IMG/VR virus record: IMGVR_UViG_3300045135_001558
Location: 1 to 41,808 of that record
Reading direction: 5' to 3' (one strand)
DNA: 41,808 nt
From: a virus
Shown here: positions 12,837-22,000 of the stretch, in pieces
How positions within the stretch are numbered: position 1 is the first letter of the stretch
Layout of the letters: each line of letters starts with the position of its first letter
The notes under the pieces: generated by a model
Told to the model about the DNA's origin: nothing
Databases searched by the model: none
The model's input: only the letters and a program-made list of their open reading frames with translations
Made by a program: the position numbers and the translations under genes

Positions 12837-13850
12837 ATGAGCACTAAAGAAGAGGCCTTTTTTGGCGTAAAGAACACCGTGGACACCGAGGCCCCGGAAC
12901 AAGAAGATGTAAATATTGAGGTTGTTGATGATACGCCTGAAGAAGATCGGCCATATGTCAATAACTCCAATGCGTCATCTGACGAAGATGGTGGCGACGA
13001 TGAGATTGGTCGCGTTGGAAAACGCGCTCAGGATCGAATCAAAAAGCTAAAGTGGGAATACCACGAAGAGCGTCGGGCCAAGGAGCTTGCGGAAAGAACA
13101 TCTGAAGAAGCTCTTCGTGCCACAGAGCAACTTCATATTGAGAATCAAAGACTACTTGAGCTTGTAAAAAGATCTCAATCTGCACTTGATACTCAGGCGG
13201 ACGGCAGGGCTAAGGCTGCTGTAGCTATGGCAGAAAGTGCCCTTCATCGTGCTAATGAAATTGGCGATCCCGATGAAATCTCAAAAGCACAAAAGCATTT
13301 AATTGAAGCAAAACTGATTGAGTCTAATCGTGGTCAAGTTTCAAGTGCTGTTATTGATGACTGGAAGGCAGCGGTTCTTGAGCATCAAAGACAGTACGAT
13401 GCTCATGTTGCTGAACAATATGAACAGTATGAAGACGAATACGATTACGAAGACTCTATCCCTGATCCTGACCCCAAAGCTTTAGAGTGGCAGAGCAATA
13501 ACCCTTGGTTTGGCTCTGACTATGAAATGACAAGTTTTGCTTATGGGGTACATGATAAAATTGTTAGTGAGGGCGTTGACCCTGATACAGATGAGTATTA
13601 TCAATTAATTGATTCGAGGGTAAGAGAAGTTTTTCCCTCGCATTTCGATATCGACCAAGATGTTTCACATGAAACTGAAGTTGATATTGCACCACGCCAA
13701 AAGGCAAAATCCGTAGTTGCTCCTGCCAAGAGAGGTTCAGGCGGGGGTAGGCCACGCACAATTAAACTTACGCAGACTCAAGTCCGCATCGCGAAGCGTT
13801 TGGGTCTGACGCCCCAACAGTATGCGGCCCAACTTGTAAAGGAAGGCTGA
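12837..13850 (+). CDS. Capsid scaffold/assembly protein candidate (337 aa)
   Basis: The position, directly before the capsid block, and the composition fit a scaffold. The N-terminus is acidic and disordered (DTPEEDRPYV, DEDGGDDEIG). A central coiled coil (KRAQDRIKKLKWEYHEERRA to about residue 120) follows, then an Ala-rich helical part, an acidic Tyr-rich stretch (YEQYEDEYDYEDS) and a basic C-terminus (KLTQTQVRIAKRLGLTPQQY) that could bind the capsid protein. No protease domain is seen. GAGAGG precedes the ATG. Function is inferred from order and architecture. Confidence 0.75.
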   Translation: MSTKEEAFFGVKNTVDTEAPEQEDVNIEVVDDTPEEDRPYVNNSNASSDEDGGDDEIGRVGKRAQDRIKKLKWEYHEERRAKELAERTSEEALRATEQLHIENQRLLELVKRSQSALDTQADGRAKAAVAMAESALHRANEIGDPDEISKAQKHLIEAKLIESNRGQVSSAVIDDWKAAVLEHQRQYDAHVAEQYEQYEDEYDYEDSIPDPDPKALEWQSNNPWFGSDYEMTSFAYGVHDKIVSEGVDPDTDEYYQLIDSRVREVFPSHFDIDQDVSHETEVDIAPRQKAKSVVAPAKRGSGGGRPRTIKLTQTQVRIAKRLGLTPQQYAAQLVKEG

Positions 13851-13852
13851 GT

Positions 13853-14323
13853 ATGACTGAAGATCGCGCACCAAGAGAGAAGAGTGGCTTCGAGACTCGT
13901 GAAAAAAGCGAGCGGCCTAAAAACTGGGAGCCTGCTTCGATCTTACCTGACCCCGAACCGCAAGATGGTTGGGTTTTTCGTTGGATCAGAACGTCCATGG
14001 TTGGACAGGCTGACAACACCAACGCATCAAAACGGTTTCGTGAGGGTTGGGAACCTGTTAGAGCTGAAGACCATCCAGAACTTGAGATTATGAGCGATTA
14101 CGGCTCAGAGTGGGCATCGAAGGGAGGCATCGAAGTTGGTGGCCTTCTTCTGTGCAAGGCACCTGAGGAGTTCGTTCAGCAGCGTCAAGATTATTACAAC
14201 AAACGCGCTCAAGATCAGATGGCCGCAGTCGATAACAACTTTATGCGCGAAAATGATCCTCGGATGCCTCTTTTCGCGCCTGACAGAAAAACTTCGGTTA
14301 CGTTTGGGGGCGGTGGCTCCTGA
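13853..14323 (+). CDS. Conserved head-region protein, unknown function (156 aa)
   Basis: AAGGAAGGCTGAGT is a strong binding site. The core reads WVFRWIRTSMVGQADNTNAS, KRFREGWEPVRAEDHPELE, followed by a GGIEVGGLLLCKAPEEFVQQ segment and a charged helix (QQRQDYYNKRAQDQM). I associate this with a protein found between scaffold and decoration genes in marine podoviruses. It may be a minor head or assembly factor. The C-terminus is Gly-rich (FGGGGS). Confidence 0.7.
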   Translation: MTEDRAPREKSGFETREKSERPKNWEPASILPDPEPQDGWVFRWIRTSMVGQADNTNASKRFREGWEPVRAEDHPELEIMSDYGSEWASKGGIEVGGLLLCKAPEEFVQQRQDYYNKRAQDQMAAVDNNFMRENDPRMPLFAPDRKTSVTFGGGGS

Positions 14324-14349
14324 CTAGCCACAATTAATAGGATACAATT

Positions 14350-14949
14350 ATGGCAGCTACGGCAGCGCCGTATGGTGCTCGCCCAGTTGGCACTCTCAGT
14401 GCGTCAGGCTCGTTTTCGAGCAAGACGCGCCAGCTTGAGATTGCTAGTGGGTATGGCACCGCAATCTTTAACGGCGATTTCGTTAAACTGGTTGCCGATG
14501 GAACCATTGAGAAGGATACGGGAACTTCAACCCTGACTACTTGTGGTATTTTCCTCGGTTGCCAGTACACGGACCCGAGCAGCAAACAGCTTACGTTCAA
14601 CACTCAGTGGCCCGCCTCGACGGTTGCTTCTGATGCGAAGGCTTATGTGCTCGACGATCCGAGTGTTCTTATTCAGATGCAAGCAGATGGTACGATGGCT
14701 CTGACGACTCGGGGCCTGAATATTGGTGTTGTCCAGACGGCTGGAAGCACGGACATCGGTAAGTCGAAAAACGCAGCAGACCAAAGCACTGCGGCTACGA
14801 CTGTTACCCTTCCGCTTCGGGTTATCGACTTTGTTGATGGTCCCGATTCTGAGATTGGTGATGCGTTTACCGATATTATCGTGAAGTTCAATGCCGCTTC
14901 AAGCAACTCTGCTTCTCCGCATCAGTACCTTAACGCCACTGGTGCATAG
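14350..14949 (+). CDS. Capsid decoration protein candidate (199 aa)
   Basis: It is beta-rich with low charge, beginning YGARPVGTLSASGSFSSKTR and IASGYGTAIFNGDFVKLVAD, a repeated theme in decoration-like proteins placed just before the capsid gene. The later TLPLRVIDFVDGPDSEIGDA and Pro-poor Ser/Ala-rich C-terminus suit an exposed beta fold. It is co-transcribed with the capsid gene, 14 bases away. I infer head decoration; a scaffold or minor head protein is less likely. Confidence 0.75.
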   Translation: MAATAAPYGARPVGTLSASGSFSSKTRQLEIASGYGTAIFNGDFVKLVADGTIEKDTGTSTLTTCGIFLGCQYTDPSSKQLTFNTQWPASTVASDAKAYVLDDPSVLIQMQADGTMALTTRGLNIGVVQTAGSTDIGKSKNAADQSTAATTVTLPLRVIDFVDGPDSEIGDAFTDIIVKFNAASSNSASPHQYLNATGA

Positions 14950-14963
14950 GGAGATATTGAAGA

Positions 14964-15899
14964 ATGGCTATTTCACGCGCACAGCTCCTTAAAGAGCTTC
15001 TTCCGGGGCTCAACGCTCTGTTTGGTCTTGAGTATGGTCGTTATGACGACGAGCATGCCGAGGTCTACGAGACGGAAAGCTCGGATCGCTCCTTTGAGGA
15101 GGAAGTAAAGCTTTCGGGTTTCGGGTCTGCCCCGGTTAAGCCTGAAGGCAGCGGCATCTCTTACGATGCAGCACAGGAATCGTTCACGGCGCGGTACAAC
15201 CACGAAACGATTGCTATGGGCTTCTCTATTACCGAAGAAGCTATGGAAGACAACCTCTACGACTCTCTGTCTGCTCGTTACACGAAGGCGCTTGCTCGCG
15301 CCATGGCGTACACGAAGCAGGTTAAGGCGATGGTTCCGCTTAACAACGGATTTACCAATGCCTACCAGAGTGGCGATGGTGTCAACCTGTTTACCGCAGT
15401 TGGCGATGGTGTTACTGGAGGTGACGGTCACCCGCTCGTCAGCGGTGGCAAGAACTCCAACCGTCCCGTTACGGCGGTTGACCTCAACGAAACTTCGCTT
15501 GAGGCGGCGGTTATTCAGATTGCTAAGTGGACGGATGAGCGTGGTCTGTTGATCGCCTCGCGTCCCCGCAAGCTGGTCATTCCGCCCGACTTGCAGTTTG
15601 TCGCTACGCGCATTCTGCAAAGCCAGCTTCGTCCGGGTACGGCAGATAACGACATTAATGCGCTTCGCACGAATGGCGTTGTGCCGGAAGGTCATTGTAT
15701 AAACCACTATCTGACGGATACGGATGCGTGGTTCCTGATGACCGACGTACCGAACGGCATGAAGCACTTCACTCGTGTTGCAATGGAAACGAGCATGGAC
15801 GGTGACTTTGACACCGGAAACGTTCGCTACAAGGCTCGCGAGCGTTATAGCTTCGGCGTTTCGGACCCGCTTGGAATCTGGGGATCACCCGGAGCCTAA
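14964..15899 (+). CDS. Major capsid protein, HK97-type fold inferred
   Basis: At 311 residues it is the typical size, and it lies in the expected place after scaffold and decoration. Features include a helical N-arm (LLKELLPGLNALFGLEYGRY), an E-loop-like part with YNHETIAMGFSITEEAMEDN, the spine helix region LSARYTKALARAMAYTKQVK and a P-domain/A-domain segment ending ERYSFGVSDPLGIWGSPGA. This resembles Mu-like head subunit relatives. A strong terminator follows, consistent with very high, gene-limited expression. There is no protease or delta domain, so scaffold-guided assembly is likely. Confidence 0.88.
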   Translation: MAISRAQLLKELLPGLNALFGLEYGRYDDEHAEVYETESSDRSFEEEVKLSGFGSAPVKPEGSGISYDAAQESFTARYNHETIAMGFSITEEAMEDNLYDSLSARYTKALARAMAYTKQVKAMVPLNNGFTNAYQSGDGVNLFTAVGDGVTGGDGHPLVSGGKNSNRPVTAVDLNETSLEAAVIQIAKWTDERGLLIASRPRKLVIPPDLQFVATRILQSQLRPGTADNDINALRTNGVVPEGHCINHYLTDTDAWFLMTDVPNGMKHFTRVAMETSMDGDFDTGNVRYKARERYSFGVSDPLGIWGSPGA

Positions 15900-15916
15900 G
15901 TGGTAGTAGTTAGAAT

Positions 15917-15959
15917 GGGGCGAGGGTGGCGCTAATGCTGCTCTCGCCCCATTTTGTTG
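15917..15959 (+). terminator. Rho-independent terminator after the capsid gene
   Basis: GGGGCGAG (15917-15924) pairs perfectly with CTCGCCCC (15943-15950) around an 18-base loop, and ATTTTGTTG follows. The remaining gap to 16057 holds a TATAAT (about 15960) without a good partner at the -35 position, and a weak CGGGG/CCCCG pairing. Confidence 0.8.
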
Positions 15960-16057
15960 TATAATTATTTTCGGGGTAAAATTTTAGTTTTGGGTGACTG
16001 TCCCCGCAGACGCTTACGAAGAATCCAAAACCAATCCTTTCGTGAGAAGGTATTCTT

Positions 16058-16489
16058 ATGGCTACAACTACTTTTTCAGGTCCAGTTCAGGCAGGAACGG
16101 TTCGTGACGGATCTAGTGCCAATGTTGGAGGCGCTGTTCTTACTCAGACGGCAACCTTTGCCTATACCGACACTGGTGCCTTTGCGACGACCATCATCCT
16201 TCCGGCAAGCGCTCAGATTATTAGCCAATACGTTGATGTCACAACTCTTTGGGACTCGGGAACATCTGATGCGCTCGAAATTGGCACATCTGCCGACCCT
16301 GACGCATACGGCGATGTTGCCGACCTCCAGTCCGGTGGACGGACCACGGTTGACCCCAATACGCCTCAGTCTTCCGCTATTGCTGATATCGGCACTTCCG
16401 ATGTGACGGTTTACCTGAAGATCAATTCTGCGGGTTCTGCTGCGTCACAGGGTGCGGCACGAATTACGATTACCTATCGCCAGAACTGA
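16058..16489 (+). CDS. Virion structural protein candidate (143 aa)
   Basis: GAGAAGG precedes the ATG. The protein is Thr/Ala/Gly-rich and beta-type (TATFAYTDTGAFATTIILPA, VYLKINSAGSAASQGAARIT), with almost no helix, as in small virion decoration or fibre proteins. It is isolated between two terminators, which suggests independent tuning of its amount. No family is named with confidence. Confidence 0.7.
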   Translation: MATTTFSGPVQAGTVRDGSSANVGGAVLTQTATFAYTDTGAFATTIILPASAQIISQYVDVTTLWDSGTSDALEIGTSADPDAYGDVADLQSGGRTTVDPNTPQSSAIADIGTSDVTVYLKINSAGSAASQGAARITITYRQN

Positions 16490-16498
16490 TAATGATAT

Positions 16499-16538
16499 GG
16501 TGGGCCACATATAACGTGTGGCTCACCAGTCATTTTTT
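16499..16538 (+). terminator. Rho-independent terminator
   Basis: GGTGGGCCACA (16499-16509) pairs with TGTGGCTCACC (16517-16527), 11 bp with one G-U, around TATAACG, and a T-run at 16533-16538 follows. It closes the 143-residue structural gene. Confidence 0.85.
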
Positions 16539-16557
16539 AAAATAGAGGTAATTTGCT

Positions 16558-16965
16558 ATGGCAGATGCAGTAACCACACAAACACTTGCCGATGGTGATC
16601 GTATTGCCATTATGAAGTTTACCAACATTTCTGATGGCACCGGTGAATCGGCGGTTACTAAAGTAGATGTATCAACCCTAAATGCAGAGTCCAGAACAGA
16701 AAGAGCGTGTTCTGAAGTAAATATTCAACAAATATTTTATTCCCTAGAGGGCATGTCTGTTGATATTCTTTGGAATGCAAGCTCCAACCTTCTTTGTTTT
16801 ACTGTTTCTGACTCCAGCTCTGGTCATTACGACTTCAGTAATATGCAGTCGCTTACCAATAATGCTGGTAGCGGTAAGAACGGAGACGTTCTTTTTACTA
16901 CAGTCGGTGCAGGTGCTGGTGACAGGTACACAATTATTCTCGTCTTGGAAAAAAAGTACAGTTAA
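16558..16965 (+). CDS. Virion structural protein candidate (135 aa)
   Basis: AGAGG lies upstream of the ATG. The sequence (TQTLADGDRIAIMKFTNISD, SVDILWNASSNLLCFTVSD, then DVLFTTVGAGAGDRYTIILV) is beta-rich and is of a type I recall from marine phage heads or necks. It is the first gene after a terminator, so it must be read through or have its own promoter. Function is inferred from position only. Confidence 0.65.
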   Translation: MADAVTTQTLADGDRIAIMKFTNISDGTGESAVTKVDVSTLNAESRTERACSEVNIQQIFYSLEGMSVDILWNASSNLLCFTVSDSSSGHYDFSNMQSLTNNAGSGKNGDVLFTTVGAGAGDRYTIILVLEKKYS

Positions 16966-16979
16966 CCAAGGGGAAATAA

Positions 16980-17663
16980 ATGGCTACCTCTGGAACCACA
17001 GCCTTTGATTTAGACATTACAGAGATTGCAGAAGAAGCTTTTGAGCGTTGTGGCCTACAGCTTCGTACCGGCTATGACCTGAAGACTGCTACGCGATCCT
17101 TAAACTTGCTTACGATTGAGTGGGCAAACCGAGGGCTTAACTTCTGGACAGTTGAGGAAGTTTCTGTATCGCTCCCAGCCGATACAGCTTCGCTGACTCT
17201 CCCAACTGATACAATCGACATTATTGAGCACTGGATCAGGACGGGATCTGGGGACACACAAAACGATCTGCAATTAGACAGGTTTAGTGTTTCTCAGTAT
17301 TCAAGTGTGCCCAATAAAAATACATCAGGTCGGCCCGTTAACATTTACGTTGACAAACAAAAAGCCGCCCCTGTTGCTTATTTTTGGCCTGTGCCTGACA
17401 AGGTGTACACTTTTGTGTATCAAAAACTTCGCCGCATTCAAGATGCGGGCGGTGAAGGAAAGAACACGATGGATGCACCCTTCAGGTTTCTCCCTTGCAT
17501 GGTTGCGGGCCTTGCCTACCAATTGTCAATGAAGTATCCACAGGCAAATGGTAGGATGGCTGCCCTGAAGGCCGAGTATGAGTTTCAGTGGGACCTTGCC
17601 CAATCCGAAGACCGCGACAGGTCGTCCGTTCGGTTTGTTCCGGGCGGCTACGGACATGTCTAA
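16980..17663 (+). CDS. Head-tail adaptor, P22 gp4-like
   Basis: A helical N-terminus (ITEIAEEAFERCGLQLRTGY, LKTATRSLNLLTIEWANRGL) precedes NFWTVEEVSVSLPADTASLT and a beta part with FRFLPCMVAGLAYQLSMKYP. These are landmarks of the neck adaptor that rings the portal after packaging and seals DNA. The 227 residues are longer than P22 gp4 (166) but fit marine relatives. CCAAGGGGAAATAA is the binding site. Order with the next genes supports a neck role. Confidence 0.82.
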   Translation: MATSGTTAFDLDITEIAEEAFERCGLQLRTGYDLKTATRSLNLLTIEWANRGLNFWTVEEVSVSLPADTASLTLPTDTIDIIEHWIRTGSGDTQNDLQLDRFSVSQYSSVPNKNTSGRPVNIYVDKQKAAPVAYFWPVPDKVYTFVYQKLRRIQDAGGEGKNTMDAPFRFLPCMVAGLAYQLSMKYPQANGRMAALKAEYEFQWDLAQSEDRDRSSVRFVPGGYGHV

Positions 17664-18001
17664 TGGGTAGGTTTGCTAACGGTAAGCACGCCTTCGGTTT
17701 CTGCGACCGAACAGGTTTTCGCTACAAGCTTTCTGACTTGAAACCAGAGTTTCGTGCGGGCATTAAAACCGGCTTACTGGTTGGCAAGGATGTGTGGGAC
17801 CCGGATCAACCTCAGAATTTTTTAGGAAAGCTGGGTGATTACACAGATCCGCAATCACTAAGAAATCCACGCCCAGATATATCTTTGACAGAAAGCCGTG
17901 GAATGTTTGCATTTGATCCTGTAGGAAATGGAAACTCAGGAGCAGACGGAGATGTAACGGTTCAGTCAAGTGTGGGCACTGTAACTATTAATATCACATG
18001 A
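17663..18001 (+). CDS. Conserved neck-region protein (112 aa)
   Basis: I chose ATG 17663, which overlaps the adaptor stop (TAATG); the upstream part of the open frame is a shadow of the adaptor gene. The segment FCDRTGFRYKLSDLKPEFRA, then GLLVGKDVWDPDQPQNFLGK, is a conserved signature I recall from many marine phages. A single Cys makes metal binding unlikely. The role is unknown, but position implies neck or head completion. Confidence 0.75.
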   Translation: MGRFANGKHAFGFCDRTGFRYKLSDLKPEFRAGIKTGLLVGKDVWDPDQPQNFLGKLGDYTDPQSLRNPRPDISLTESRGMFAFDPVGNGNSGADGDVTVQSSVGTVTINIT

Positions 18002-18633
18002 ACTATTCAGAGCTTAATTCGGCAATACAAAATTATTGCCAAAACACTGAAACCAGTTTTGTGAGCAATATTCCTGTTTTTGTAAAACAGGCCGAAGATC
18101 GCATTTACAGGTCAGTGAACCTTCCGGTCAGCCGCAAGGTTTCCACAGGAACTCTTACATCGTCCAATCAATATCTGACTTATCCAACAGACATGCTTGT
18201 GCCGCTTTCGTTAGCGGTTACGGATTCTTCTGGCGATGAACAGTATTTGATTTTTAAAGACCAAAACTTTATTGCTCAGTCGTATCCAGATACTGCTGAC
18301 ACTGCGTTTCCCAAGCATTACGCAATTTATGACAGTGTAAAGTTTATTTTGGGCCAAACCCCAAACTCTAACTACGCATATCAGCTTAATTATTTTTACA
18401 AGCCTGAAAGCATTGTTACTGCTTCGACCACTTGGCTGGGCAACAATGCGGACAGTGTACTGTTGTACGGATCACTGATTGAAGCCTACACATACATGAA
18501 AGGCGATCCTGATATAATGGGTCTTTATAACAGTCGGTACCAAGAAGCTCTTGGCCTTCTGAAGGTTCAAGCTGAAGGGCGTATGACTGTAGACGAGTAC
18601 AGGGATGGTACGATCAGGGTGCCGAGGGTCTAG
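17998..18633 (+). CDS. Second phage adaptor/neck protein (211 aa)
   Basis: The ATG overlaps the previous stop (ATGA). It opens with MNYSELNSAIQNYCQNTETS, FVSNIPVFVKQAEDRIYRSV, a familiar start for adaptor-like neck proteins, then a beta domain (YLTYPTDMLVPLSLAVTDSS) and a C-terminal helical part with SLIEAYTYMKGDPDIMGLYN. Together with the preceding adaptor it probably joins the portal to the tail hub. Confidence 0.78.
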   Translation: MNYSELNSAIQNYCQNTETSFVSNIPVFVKQAEDRIYRSVNLPVSRKVSTGTLTSSNQYLTYPTDMLVPLSLAVTDSSGDEQYLIFKDQNFIAQSYPDTADTAFPKHYAIYDSVKFILGQTPNSNYAYQLNYFYKPESIVTASTTWLGNNADSVLLYGSLIEAYTYMKGDPDIMGLYNSRYQEALGLLKVQAEGRMTVDEYRDGTIRVPRV

Positions 18634-18635
18634 TT

Positions 18636-19070
18636 ATGGCAATCACTCAGTCAGTATGTAACTCTTTTAAAAGTGAAGTTTTAAAAGCACTCCATAACTT
18701 TAGTTCATCTAGTGGAGACACTTTTAAAATTGCCTTGTATACAAGTGATGCGTCACTTGGGCCGTCCACCACTGTTTATACTACTACTGGGGAAGTTAGC
18801 TCTAGCGGAACAAACTACACGGCAGGTGGCAAGACACTAACAAATGTAGAACCTACAGAATCTGGCGGTGTCGGGTTTGCAGATTTTAGTGATGTGTCAT
18901 GGTCATCTGCTTCGTTTACCGCAAGAGGTGCATTGATTTATAATAGTACAAATTCAAATAAAGCTGTTGCGGTTTTAGATTTTGGAATTGACAGAGTGGC
19001 AAGTAGCTCAACGTTCACGGTTCAGTTCCCTACCGCTGACTCAGATAATGCAATAGTAAGGGTTAAATAA
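18636..19070 (+). CDS. Virion structural protein candidate (144 aa)
   Basis: The protein is short, beta-rich and Ser/Thr-rich: FKIALYTSDASLGPSTTVYT, GTNYTAGGKTLTNVEPTESG, then SWSSASFTARGALIYNSTNS. This is a well-known pattern in small phage virion proteins beside fibres. Its stop overlaps the fibre start (TAATG), so it is coupled to it. It may be a tail or fibre-base protein. Confidence 0.75.
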   Translation: MAITQSVCNSFKSEVLKALHNFSSSSGDTFKIALYTSDASLGPSTTVYTTTGEVSSSGTNYTAGGKTLTNVEPTESGGVGFADFSDVSWSSASFTARGALIYNSTNSNKAVAVLDFGIDRVASSSTFTVQFPTADSDNAIVRVK

Positions 19071-22000
19071 TGGCAACATATGTAAACGATCTTCGCCTAA
19101 AAGAGATTGCTACGGGTGATGAAGAGGGCACATGGGGTGCTTCAACAAACACAAACCTTGAGCTTATCGGTGAGGCGTTTTCGTATGGCACTTTGGCCAT
19201 TAGCGGGTCACAAAACCTGACAATAACAGATGGTGGAAGTGCTGTTGCCAGATCGCTTTTTATTAAGATCACAGGCACGTTGAGTGGCAATGCAACTCTA
19301 ACAATTGATCCGAACACCGTCAGTAAGGTTTGGGCAATTCAGAATGCCACAAGTGGTGGCTATAGCCTGATCATATCTCAAGGCAGTGGCACCAATGTTA
19401 CGATTCCTGCATCTCGTACAAAGATTTTGTACTCAGATGGTGGGGGCTCCTCGGCAAACATTGTTGAGGTTACATCCGCCCTCGACCTTGCATCGTTTAC
19501 GGCGGGCAGTACAACGCTTATCTCCAGCATTCTTGACGAAGACAACATGGCCTCAAACTCTGCTACGGCACTTGCCACACAGCAGAGCATTAAGGCTTAT
19601 GTAGATACCCAGCTCACAGCAGAGGATCTGGACTTTGCAGGGGACTCTGGTTCAGGCTCCGTTGACCTTGACTCCCAGACATTCACAATCGCAGGTACAT
19701 CAAATGAGATAGAGACATCGGCTTCCGGGCAAACACTTACAATTGGTCTGCCAGACGATGTAACGATTGGTGACGACTTAACGCTTGGCTCAGATGGTGC
19801 TGTTCTTGGTTTTGGCGCAGGCACTGATGTAACCCTGACGCACGTTCACGACACAGGGCTGCTACTAAACGGCACGATGCAGTTGCAGTTTAATGACGCC
19901 TCTCAGAATATTACCGCTCCGTCCGCAACCGTGTTGGACATTAATGCTACTGATGAAATTGAGCTTAATGCCACCGCCGTAGATTTAAATGGCACGTTGG
20001 ATGTGTCTGGCGCGGCTACGCTTGCAACGAGTCTTAACATTGCTAGTGATGGTGCGACGGTAACAGGCATTAAAGACGAGGACGATATGGCCTCGAACTC
20101 TGCCGTTAAGCTCGCCACGCAACAGTCCATCAAAGCATATGTGGACGCTCAAATAACAGCCGAAGATTTAGATTTTGCAGGAGACTCTGGTTCAGGTTCT
20201 GTAGACCTCGACTCCCAGACATTCACAATTGCAGGTACCTCTAACGAAGTAGAGACATCTGGCTCTGGTCAGACTCTTACCGTGGGTCTGCCTAGCAATG
20301 TGACGATTGGTAACAACCTGACCGTTACAAACGATCTAGATGTCGATGGCACCACCAACCTAGACGCGGTTGATGTAGACGGTGCGGTCCAGATTGACTC
20401 TACGGTTACAGTTGGAGTCAATGACACCGGATACGATGTAAAGTTCTTCGGTGCTACATCTGGAGCCTATATGCTCTGGGACGAGTCTGCCGACGATCTC
20501 GTGCTGGCCGGTGCCGCAAAACTCGGTGTTGGTACTACAAGTCCCGAAGAACTGCTAGATGTAGCCAGCACTAGTACCGACAAGGGTATTCAGGTCAGTT
20601 GTTATAGCACCACGCAAGGCAGTGCGGGTACTATTAGGCTGGCACATTCACTTAGTGGCACAATAGGAAGTCATACCGCAGTTACAGTAAATGACCAGCT
20701 AGGAAGAATTTTTTTTGCTGGGTCTGATGGAACTGATTTTTATAGCGGTGCTGCCATCATTGCAGATTCAACACAAAACTTTACAGCCAGCAACGGTGGA
20801 ACACGGCTAGAGTTTTGGACCACGCCTACCAACACCCAAAGTATTGCTCGGGCGATGACGATCGAACAAGATGGTAGTGTCGGCATCGGTATTGCGAGCC
20901 CTGAAGCTCTGCTTCATGTATATAGTGGCACCGACATCCCAATGAGCAGTACTGGTGATGGTCAAATCAAAATTGGTGGGAATGCTTACAAGGGTGCTAT
21001 CGCATTAGACGGTAGCAACATGAACATCTACCACAACTCCTCATCACGGGGACTTGTTTTAGGCACCAATGAGACTGCCCGACTGACGATTGCAGGTGGT
21101 GGAGATGTCACTATCGCAGAAGACCTGTTTTGTAGCAGTAACGTCGGTATCGGGACTACTTCACCCGGTAGAATGCTTGAGCTAAAAGAGTCAAGCACTG
21201 CAGCCGGGGATGCCGTTATTCGGCTACGAGGCAACGGTAACAATGCCGACAACACGGTCCTTGGCGCACTAGAGTGGTATAACGCAGACTCTTCTGGCGA
21301 TCAGCCCGGAGTCGTATGCCGAATAGAAGGTGTAAGCGGCAACGCCAACGGACACATGGGCGAAATCGTATTCCAGACCCATGACGGTACTGAAGGCGGG
21401 GAGGGTTCTAACCCTGTTGAGCGGATGCGTATCGACAACAGCGGAGATGTCGGTATCGGTACTGCAAGCCCCGCCGTGAAGCTCCATGTAGAAGATAGTG
21501 TGACTGAGATCGTCCGCGTCAAAGGCTCAGGTAATACCGGGGCTGTGTACATCGACGCTGATGGAGGAGGCTCTGCTGGCCGTGGCGGTATGCTTGTAGC
21601 ACAACAAAACAGTTCAACCTGTGGTATTTTTGGAGTTACAGGCGCATATAGAGGCAACACCAACGCTGACATTGGCATTTTCGCTGAATCTGGTAGGCGA
21701 ATTGAGTTTGCCGTCAACGGAACCGTGACCCCTGTGATGGTCGTCCACAGCGGCGGCAACATCGGAATGGGAACAATAAGCCCTTCTGAAAAGCTGGATG
21801 TAGTCGGCAACGTTACTATTTCAGGTTCTCTTTCTAAGGGTTCTGGCTCATTCAAGATTGACCACCCACTACCTGCAATGAGCGATACGCACCACTTGGT
21901 GCACTCGTTTGTTGAGGGTCCGAAAGCAGACCTTATCTACCGTGGCTCTGTGTCTCTCGTTGGTGGTGCGGCCACCGTGGATTTGGATGCTGCCGCAACG

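Noticed and set aside
14973-15767. 264-codon frame opposite the major capsid gene
   Set aside because: Shadow of the capsid gene's codon bias; no start signal and an Arg/Val/Thr-rich product without domain features.
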